Assembly (NCBI GenBank): GCA_964614645.1
Contig: CAZTMA010000050.1
Coordinates: forward strand, 1-33,397
DNA: 33,397 nucleotides
Direction of reading: 5' to 3'
Source of the DNA: MWBF01 sp964614645
GTDB taxonomy: Bacteria > Chloroflexota > Anaerolineae > CG2-30-64-16
Shown here: positions 27,774-33,397 of the stretch, in pieces
Layout: the number at the start of each line of letters is the position of its first letter
Numbering within the stretch: the stretch's first letter is position 1
The notes under the pieces: generated by a model
The model's input: the letters and a program-made list of their open reading frames with translations, nothing else
Told to the model about the DNA's origin: nothing
Databases searched by the model: none
Program-made: the position numbers and the translations under genes

Positions 27774-28883
27774 CTACCCCGTCACTTCCTCGCGCGTGAC
27801 CGTGTAGCGGTCCACGGCCGCGGGGTCGAGGGTGACGCCGAGGCCCGGGCCCGCGGGCACGTCGATCGTGCTGTCGGGGTTGAGCGTGAAGCGCTCCTGT
27901 GTGATGTCCTCGGCGTAGTAGCGGTCAGAGGCTGAGATGTCGCCGGGCAGCGTGAAGCCCGGCAGGCTCGCCAGCGCGAGGTTGCTCGCCCGACCCACTC
28001 CCGTCTCCAGCATCCCCCCACACCAGACCGGAATCCCCTGCGCATGGCAGAGGTCGTGGATGGCCACCGCCTCGCCCAGGCCTCCGACGCGGCCCGCCTT
28101 GATGTTGATGACGCGGCATGATTCCATCTCCAGCGCCTGCCGCGCGTGACGGGCCGAGAGGATGCTCTCGTCCAGGCAGATGGGCGTGCGGAAACGCGCC
28201 TGGATGAGCCGGTGATCCCACAGGTCATCCTCGGAGAGCGGCTGCTCGATCAGCAGGAGGCCCAGGTCATCGAGCGGCTGTAGCGCCGGCGCGGTCTCCA
28301 GCGTGTACGCGGAGTTGGCATCCACCTGCAGGCGGAGGTCGGGGTAGGCCCGGCGCACGGCGGTCGCGTCGGCCACGTCGCGGCCCGGCTTGATCTTGAT
28401 CTTGACGCGGCGATAGCCGTCCGCCAGGTAGCGGCCCACCCGTTCCGTCAGTGCAGCGGGCGACGCCTGCAACCCGACCGACACGCCCACATCCACCCGC
28501 GTGCGCGTCCCGCGGAGCAACTCAGCCAGCGACTTGCCCTCGCGCTTCCCCTGCAGGTCCCAGAGCGCCATCTCCAGACCGGCCTTCGCCATCGGATGCC
28601 CGCGCACCTGCGCGACGCGGCGCTGGAAGTCCGCCGGCCCATCGAGCGTCTGGCGGAGGATGGCCGGGGCCAGGAAGTCAGCCAGGATGTGCCACGCGGT
28701 CAGCGCAGTCTCGTACGCGTAGCCGGGGTCGTGGTCTGCGACGCACTCGCCATAGCCCGTCAGCCCCTCGGATTGCACGACGAGCAGGATGCCCTCGCGC
28801 TCCGTGATGCGGCCGAAGGAGGTTTCGAACGGCGCCACGAGCGGCATCCGCAGGTGGTGCAGGGTGATGCGGTCAATGTGCAT
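27774..28883 (-). CDS. N-acylamino acid racemase / o-succinylbenzoate synthase (enolase superfamily)
   Basis: A 369-residue enolase-superfamily enzyme of the NSAR/OSBS (MenC) group. Catalytic lysines are Lys163 in VKIKIKPG and Lys262 in INIKAGRVGG. Metal ligands are Asp188 (VDANSAY), Glu213 (LIEQPL) and Asp238 (CLDES), at nearly the same numbers as in Amycolatopsis NSAR. The C-terminal GGMLETGVGR is typical of the bifunctional type. No other menaquinone gene is nearby, and the upstream neighbour is a COG3375-type GNAT. Together they match the known pair that N-succinylates and racemises D-amino acids, so racemase is the preferred role. The third enzyme, a deacylase, is not in the window. It overlaps the GNAT gene by 11 bases. 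Confidence 0.86.
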   Translation of the reverse strand: MHIDRITLHHLRMPLVAPFETSFGRITEREGILLVVQSEGLTGYGECVADHDPGYAYETALTAWHILADFLAPAILRQTLDGPADFQRRVAQVRGHPMAKAGLEMALWDLQGKREGKSLAELLRGTRTRVDVGVSVGLQASPAALTERVGRYLADGYRRVKIKIKPGRDVADATAVRRAYPDLRLQVDANSAYTLETAPALQPLDDLGLLLIEQPLSEDDLWDHRLIQARFRTPICLDESILSARHARQALEMESCRVINIKAGRVGGLGEAVAIHDLCHAQGIPVWCGGMLETGVGRASNLALASLPGFTLPGDISASDRYYAEDITQERFTLNPDSTIDVPAGPGLGVTLDPAAVDRYTVTREEVTG

Positions 28884-29727
28884 TCTGGGTCTCCCGAGTT
28901 AACATATACAGGGCGCGGCTCTGCTCGCGCAGGAAGTCGGTCACCGCGTAGCCCTGGCCGAACAGTCCCTCGAACGCAGCCCGCGTGCCGAGCCGCCAGG
29001 CCAGCGCGAGGCCGGCATCCTCCGCCTTCAGCGCGAGGAAGTCCGGCGGGATTTCGACCAGGATGGCATCGGGGAACGCGGCTGTGAGGTCGGGCTCGGG
29101 CGGCTGCGGCGCGCCGTCCGGCGACGGGGGATTGAGCAGGCGGGCGCCGGCCGCGAGCAGATCTGCGAGCTTCGGCACCGGCGGCTGCGGCCCCAACATG
29201 CGCGCCGTGACGCGCTCCGAGGACAGCCACCAGTCCACCTGGAAGCGGTCGGTGGGCAGCCCCGCGTTGAGCGCGTCGCGCAGCGGGCCGTATTCGTCGC
29301 GGCGATAGGTGCTGCACACCGCGCCGAGCTTGCCGATGTTGAGGCGTGCATTGCGGGCCATCAGCGGGTCATAAGTCCAGGTGATGAGGTCGAGGCCCTG
29401 CTGCCGCACAAAGCCCCACTGCCGGCGCTTGAGCGCAAAGCCCAGGCCGGACAGGCGATAGTCAGGATGGATGCCCAGTTGGTGCGAGCAGTGTTTGAGC
29501 CGCGGGGGCGTGGTCCGCTCGTCGAAGCCGGGGAAGCCCCACACGAACCCGGCGCACCGGTCGCCATCGAATGCGCCCGCGACCAGCCCGCCGTTGTGTG
29601 CGACGGTCAGCAGCACATGGGCGGGGACGACCTCCAGATCGGCGCCCGGCCAGACCGCGGCCTGGAGAAGTTCGACCCGTGCCATGTCCTCCGGGGTGTC
29701 AACCAGCCGGATCGTCATCTGGCTCAT
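28873..29727 (-). CDS. GNAT acetyl/succinyltransferase, COG3375-type partner of the racemase
   Basis: A 284-residue protein. The N-terminal half is a GNAT domain (FVWGFPGFDERTTPPRLKHCSHQLGIHPDYRLSGLGFALKRRQW, with the acyl-CoA-binding loop at its end), followed by ITWTYDPLMARNARLNIGKLGAVCSTY, the hallmark of this family. In Geobacillus a relative succinylates D-amino acids for the adjacent racemase. The C-terminal ~100 residues (proline-rich, then EIPPDFLALKAEDAGLALAWRLGTRAAFE) are common in this family. The start ATG 29727 is supported by AGGA seven bases upstream and overlaps the preceding gene by 29 bases. An ATG nine bases downstream is an alternative. Confidence 0.8.
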   Translation of the reverse strand: MSQMTIRLVDTPEDMARVELLQAAVWPGADLEVVPAHVLLTVAHNGGLVAGAFDGDRCAGFVWGFPGFDERTTPPRLKHCSHQLGIHPDYRLSGLGFALKRRQWGFVRQQGLDLITWTYDPLMARNARLNIGKLGAVCSTYRRDEYGPLRDALNAGLPTDRFQVDWWLSSERVTARMLGPQPPVPKLADLLAAGARLLNPPSPDGAPQPPEPDLTAAFPDAILVEIPPDFLALKAEDAGLALAWRLGTRAAFEGLFGQGYAVTDFLREQSRALYMLTRETQNAH

Positions 29728-30160
29728 CTTCGTCCTGCGCGTTCGGTTCGAGAGGCGTGGGGTCATAGTCGCCCCACTTGGAGCTGAAAGTGAGGGCCAG
29801 GCGGATGGTGTCCTCCGTCTTGGCGCGCTCGACGGCCTCGCGCGTTGCGGCATCCCGCGCCGCGGCTGCGTCCGTGTCCGCTGCGCGCTCGCTCAGGCGC
29901 ACGGACAGAATGGTTGCCCGGACGATGTCGCCGGCCACGTAAGGCACGGCCGTGCCGGCGGGCCGGCCCATGAGGGCTCGTGCCAACGGGGTGCTCGCGC
30001 CCAGGAAGCCTGCGGCGAAGTCCGCGGCCTCGTCGGGCACGATGTCGAAGGCCAGGTGTTCGGCGTCGCCCTCGACCGTGCTCAGCTCGACCTCGACGTG
30101 TGTGCCGAGAGCCACGACCCCCGGCGGCGGGTCATATTTGCGGGTGGTTGGATGTGCCAC
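29699..30160 (-). CDS. GreA/GreB C-terminal-domain protein without the coiled coil
   Basis: A 153-residue protein. Residues ~25-90 match the C-terminal FKBP-like domain of transcript cleavage factors GreA/GreB (FDIVPDEAADFAAGFLGASTPLARALMGRPAGTAVPY). The N-terminal coiled coil that reaches the RNA polymerase active site is absent, so it cannot cleave backtracked RNA but might bind polymerase. The C-terminal part has an Ala/Asp-rich helix, then FSSKWGDYDPTPLEP and an acidic tail. The start is GTG 30160, set by the extended -10 TGCTACAAT (30192-30197) upstream. It shares a transcript with the GNAT and racemase genes; a link in function is not obvious. Confidence 0.65.
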   Translation of the reverse strand: MAHPTTRKYDPPPGVVALGTHVEVELSTVEGDAEHLAFDIVPDEAADFAAGFLGASTPLARALMGRPAGTAVPYVAGDIVRATILSVRLSERAADTDAAAARDAATREAVERAKTEDTIRLALTFSSKWGDYDPTPLEPNAQDEDEPDDDPAG

Positions 30161-30191
30161 GCTACACTCTCACGCTAAGTTGTCGTCCCGT

Positions 30192-30197
30192 ATTGTA
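30192..30197 (-). promoter_or_regulatory. Extended -10 for the GreA-like / GNAT / racemase operon
   Basis: TACAAT on the minus strand preceded by TGC. The leader would be about 25 bases. Confidence 0.45.
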
Positions 30198-30241
30198 GCA
30201 CAGCCTGCGCACTCCGGACGTCAGGACGTCCGACAAAAGGC

Positions 30242-30270
30242 TTTACAATCGCCTGTCGCTCTGCTAAGAT
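30242..30270 (+). promoter_or_regulatory. Promoter of the histone-deacetylase-like gene
   Basis: TTTACA at 30242-30247, a 17-base spacer, TAAGAT at 30265-30270 with TGC upstream. Just before it, at 30215-30232, lies a dyad with GGACGTC twice (CGGACGTCAGGACGTCCG), placed between two divergent promoters as an operator would be. Confidence 0.5.
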
Positions 30271-30325
30271 AGCGGCACTGCATCCAGCGAGGTATAGAGG
30301 CCGCACCTCAGCTCTGAGCCGCAAT

Positions 30326-31363
<1,038 letters not shown>

Positions 31364-31376
31364 CGCCCGTGTATTT

Positions 31377-31406
31377 TTGAACACCCAGCCGGACCGATGC
31401 TATACT
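31377..31406 (+). promoter_or_regulatory. Promoter of ndk
   Basis: TTGAAC at 31377-31382, an 18-base spacer, TATACT at 31401-31406 with TGC upstream (extended -10). The leader of about 85 bases contains the hairpin at 31426-31471. Confidence 0.5.
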
Positions 31407-31425
31407 CTCCTTCAGGTATTGCAGA

Positions 31426-31471
31426 CCTTCGAGGTCTGGGCCAGGCATAGCATGGCTTGAGACCTCGAAGG
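31426..31471 (+). repeat. Inverted repeat in the ndk leader
   Basis: Perfect 12-bp arms CCTTCGAGGTCT (31426-31437) and AGACCTCGAAGG (31460-31471) with a 22-base loop. The word TTCGAGGTC is shared with the terminator stem at 15432. Because it lies within the leader, 15 bases before the ribosome site, it could influence ndk expression, but no T run follows the stem. Confidence 0.7.
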
Positions 31472-31497
31472 CCTTTATGTTGCAGAAGGAGAGTTCA

Positions 31498-31947
31498 GTG
31501 GAACGCACGTTTGTCATGCTCAAACCCGACGCGGTGCAGCGCGGATTGGCCGGTGAGATCATCAATCGGTTCGAGCGCCGCGGGCTGAAGATTGTCGCGC
31601 TGAAGATGGTGCATGTCAGCACCGAGTTCGCGCACCAGCACTACGCGGTGCACGTGGGCAAGCCGTTCTTCGAGGGGCTGATCAAGTACATCACCAGCGG
31701 ACCGGTGGTCGCCCTGGTGCTGGAGGGGACGAACGCGATCGAGGTCGCGCGCGCGACGATGGGGGCCACGAATCCCGCGAAGGCCGCGGCCGGTACGATC
31801 CGCGCGGACTTCAGCCTCGAGATGGGGCGGAATCTCGTCCACGGCTCGGATGGGCCGGAGACGGCCGCGAGCGAAATCGGGATGTGGTTCAGGCCGGACG
31901 AACTGATCGACTACGGCCGCGCCGTGGACGGGTGGATTTTCGAGTAA
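31498..31947 (+). CDS. ndk: Nucleoside diphosphate kinase
   Basis: A 149-residue enzyme that balances nucleoside triphosphate pools by transferring the gamma phosphate via a phosphohistidine. The active site is His115 in NLVHGSDGPETAASEI. The N-terminal ERTFVMLKPDAVQRGL and the segment VLEGTNAIEVARATMGATNP are family signatures. The start GTG 31498 is preferred: AAGGAG lies at 31486-31491 with six bases between, and the resulting length matches the family exactly. An in-frame ATG at 31477 lies upstream of that ribosome site and is rejected. Monocistronic, followed by a hairpin. Confidence 0.96.
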   Translation: MERTFVMLKPDAVQRGLAGEIINRFERRGLKIVALKMVHVSTEFAHQHYAVHVGKPFFEGLIKYITSGPVVALVLEGTNAIEVARATMGATNPAKAAAGTIRADFSLEMGRNLVHGSDGPETAASEIGMWFRPDELIDYGRAVDGWIFE

Positions 31948-31957
31948 GCCACATGTT

Positions 31958-31990
31958 ACGTGGGAGGCAGATAGCATCTGCTTCCCACGT
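31958..31990. terminator. Hairpin between convergent ndk and rsfS
   Basis: A 15-bp stem with one G-T pair (31958-31972 with 31976-31990) and loop AGC, located just after the ndk stop and 13 bases from the rsfS stop. No T run follows on either strand, so termination efficiency is uncertain. Confidence 0.6.
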
Positions 31991-32002
31991 CAGCAGGCGT
32001 GT

Positions 32003-32365
32003 CTACTGGATCTTCAACACCACCGGCGCGTCCTTCCAGCGTTCTGCCAGCCGGTAGAACTCCCGCCCCTCGTGCGAGAAGATGTGCACCACAACCGTGT
32101 TGTAGTCCAGCAGCACCCAGCCGGAGGCCGGTTCCCCTTCGGTGGAGAGCGGGCGCTCCTTGTGCTCTTCTCTGAGTTCGGCGCGCAGAATCTCTTGTAG
32201 CGTGCGTGCCTGTCGTTCGGAATCCGCCGAGCAAATGATGAAGTAATCCGCGATCGGCGTCAGTTCGCGCAGGTCTAACATGACGATGTCAGAGGCCTGG
32301 TGTTCTTCCAGTTTGCCGACGATGGTGTGTGCGAGTTCGTGACCTTCCAGAGTCTGTTCCTCCAT
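32003..32365 (-). CDS. rsfS: Ribosomal silencing factor RsfS (Iojap family)
   Basis: A 120-residue protein that binds ribosomal protein L14 and stops the subunits joining during starvation. Family segments: KLEEHQASDIVMLDLRELTPIADYFIICSADSERQ and GWVLLDYNTVVVHIFSHEGREFYRLAERW, both complete. Length is normal. The gene usually stands next to nadD, but here it is alone, between ndk (convergent) and a SUI1 protein (divergent). The upstream sequence on the minus strand has TATTATAA near 32380-32387 as a possible -10. Confidence 0.93.
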   Translation of the reverse strand: MEEQTLEGHELAHTIVGKLEEHQASDIVMLDLRELTPIADYFIICSADSERQARTLQEILRAELREEHKERPLSTEGEPASGWVLLDYNTVVVHIFSHEGREFYRLAERWKDAPVVLKIQ

Positions 32366-32684
32366 CTGTGTGTTTGCGTTATAATATGTACCGGACTTGC
32401 AGCCGGTACGCTATTTTAGCATAAATCGGGCGAAGCCCCAACACATCAGTGTACCAACGGGTGGCACGGCTGGGCCAGACGTGGGGAACGTTGCAATTTG
32501 CAACGTTGCAACGGTTTTCCGACTTAGTCGTCTTACTCCCGGTGCGGGCAGATGTGAAGGCGGGCTCAATCTGCCGCGCTGGAGCTGCGGCGACCTTCTG
32601 ACTGGTCGATCCTACTTTAGCACGTTTGTGCTGTTTTTGTCAATACGCGATTTCGCGGTATCAGTGATTTCGAGCGAGTGTCCT
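32366..32684. promoter_or_regulatory. Intergenic region between rsfS and the SUI1 gene
   Basis: No gene is supported. It holds a 10-bp dyad with one-base centre, AACGTTGCAA (32487-32496) and TTGCAACGTT (32498-32507), followed by another TTGCAACG, which looks like an operator. A small stem AGCAC/GTGCT (32619-32632) followed by five T (32634-32638) looks like a weak terminator or attenuator 47 bases before the SUI1 start. Confidence 0.45.
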
Positions 32685-33029
32685 ATGTCGCCACGCATCA
32701 TCTATTCAACCGACCCCAAGGTTGCGCCGGAGTGCCCGCGCTGCGGGCGACATCCGTGCGTCTGCCACACGATTGACCTGCCCGTCAAGCAGCAGACGGC
32801 CTACGTCAAGCGTGACCGCAAGGGTCGCGCGGGCAAGACCGTGACCGTAGTCTACGGCCTGCAGCACAATCCAGCCGCGCTGAAGGAGCTGCTGGGCGTG
32901 CTCAAGACGTACTGCGGCGCAGGCGGCACGGTCAAGGGGGACGATCTCGAAATCCAGGGCGACCAGCGCGACAAGGTCGCGGAGAAGCTGTTCGCGCTGG
33001 GGTACAAGGTCAAACTCGCCGGCGGGTGA
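32685..33029 (+). CDS. SUI1/eIF1-family protein (YciH-like)
   Basis: A 114-residue protein with the SUI1 fold of translation factor eIF1, found in some bacteria as YciH. The domain (about 40-112) includes YVKRDRKGRAGKTVTVVYGL, LGVLKTYCGAGGTVKGDDLEIQGDQRDKVAEKL and the ending ALGYKVKLAGG. The N-terminal part has four cysteines, Cys17, Cys20, Cys25 and Cys27 (CPRCGRHPCVC), a probable zinc-binding knuckle that many bacterial YciH proteins also have. Start ATG 32685, judged by family length; the long upstream frame has no family similarity. In bacteria its role in initiation is modest and partly unknown. Confidence 0.88.
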   Translation: MSPRIIYSTDPKVAPECPRCGRHPCVCHTIDLPVKQQTAYVKRDRKGRAGKTVTVVYGLQHNPAALKELLGVLKTYCGAGGTVKGDDLEIQGDQRDKVAEKLFALGYKVKLAGG

Positions 33030-33030
33030 T

Positions 33031-33252
33031 TCACCGGTTGGCCCAGCGCTCCATGAGAGTCAGGATCAGCCAGGCGAGTCCGAACAGCCCCGCGCCGGCC
33101 AGCAGGCACGTCAGGCCGAGCAGCGCAGCGCCCCGCCCATAGACGAGCGCAATCGCTGCGCCGCCCCCGCCCACGAGGAACAGCACCACGGCCCACGCCA
33201 GGTTGCGCTCGTTCTTGCGCCGGTACGCACGATAATCGGTCGGCGGTTTCAT
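33031..33252 (-). CDS. Small two-helix membrane protein
   Basis: A 73-residue protein: basic N-terminus (KPPTDYRAYRRKNERN), a membrane helix at about 18-37 (AWAVVLFLVGGGGAAIALVY), a short loop and a second helix at about 42-65. No family recognised. The start ATG 33252 is six bases after TATAAT (minus, 33264-33259), so either the message is leaderless or the intervening GGGAG acts with a start slightly upstream. Convergent with the SUI1 gene, one base between the stops. Confidence 0.6.
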   Translation of the reverse strand: MKPPTDYRAYRRKNERNLAWAVVLFLVGGGGAAIALVYGRGAALLGLTCLLAGAGLFGLAWLILTLMERWANR

Positions 33253-33323
33253 GCTCCCATTATAGCGCATCCGTAGCATCCACCGGCTTTCGGATGGCAG
33301 GTCAGTGTGTATGGCCATCACGC

Positions 33324-33337
33324 GCATCTGAGGATGC
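33324..33337 (-). repeat. Hairpin repeat core, GCATCCTCAGATGC family, copy 3
   Basis: The same 14-base core as at 3950 and 12305, on the opposite strand. Only the 5-bp inner stem is kept. As at 12090-12322, it lies just downstream (in repeat orientation) of GTGAACAGG-type repeats. Confidence 0.7.
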
Positions 33338-33342
33338 TCACT

Positions 33343-33397
33343 CCGCCTCCTGTTCACCCCGCCTCCTGTTCACCCCGCCTCCTGTTCACCCCGCCTC
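33343..33397 (-). repeat. 16-base tandem repeat, truncated by window end
   Basis: Three complete units of CCGCCTCCTGTTCACC (minus strand GGTGAACAGGAGGCGG) and seven bases of a fourth. It continues beyond the window. Half of each unit equals the 8-base repeat at 12090. Confidence 0.9.

Noticed and set aside
27774..28883. Dedicated menaquinone MenC
   Set aside because: No menaquinone genes nearby, while the GNAT partner of the racemase pathway is adjacent; OSBS activity cannot be excluded.

Overview
The window is a high-GC, densely packed bacterial scaffold with one 48-base assembly gap (6724-6771). Gene content points to Chloroflexota, probably an Anaerolineae-like environmental genome: a RecD2-type helicase, an MrfA/YprA-type helicase, tandem endonuclease/exonuclease/phosphatase proteins, a DUF4015 glycosidase-like protein, an N-acylamino-acid racemase with its GNAT partner, and many small palindromic repeats between genes. 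The taxonomic call is an inference from gene style; no rRNA or other marker is present.

Layout. 1-8723 (+): 3' end of ftsH, a FlK-type thioesterase, recD2, then a tightly coupled run (cytidylate-kinase-like, small nuclease-like protein, phosphoribosyltransferase, MFS exporter), the gap, and a secreted DUF4015/deacetylase-like protein. 8723-9653 has no protein gene. Its left part (8723-9150) looks like a strongly promoted, pseudoknotted noncoding RNA on the minus strand ending in a shared bidirectional terminator. Its right part (9290-9620) has more paired segments and DnaA-box-like sites. 9654-15430 (+): two EEP proteins, a methyltransferase running into tandem repeats, a molybdopterin oxidoreductase, and a histidine kinase/response regulator pair. 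15488-22354 (-): a four-gene cluster read as sphingolipid (ceramide) biosynthesis, preceded by a helicase with an embedded HNH domain. 22387-27663 (+): queG, a BaiN-type flavoprotein, a GpsA-type dehydrogenase and an ABC exporter. 27774-30160 (-): racemase, GNAT and a GreA/B C-terminal-domain protein. 30326-33029: a histone-deacetylase-like protein (+), ndk (+), rsfS (-) and a SUI1 protein (+). The window ends with a small membrane protein (-) and a tandem repeat.

Main points of interest. (1) The minus-strand cluster encodes a serine-palmitoyltransferase-like enzyme, a short-chain dehydrogenase carrying the YPPDTDTP motif of eukaryotic 3-ketodihydrosphingosine reductase, a GNAT-fold candidate N-acyltransferase and an extended-SDR reductase. 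Start and stop codons overlap by four bases at two of its three junctions. Together they could make a ceramide from serine and acyl-CoA. (2) The candidate RNA at 8723-9150 has a consensus promoter, at least seven perfect or near-perfect complementary segments including a pseudoknot, and a terminator. (3) Promoters here repeatedly show an extended -10 (TGN then TANNNT), several of them 6-8 bases upstream of the start codon, which suggests leaderless mRNAs. (4) Repeats have entered coding sequence, most clearly in recD2, and a hairpin core (GCATCCTCAGATGC) recurs three times, two of them with compensatory stem changes.
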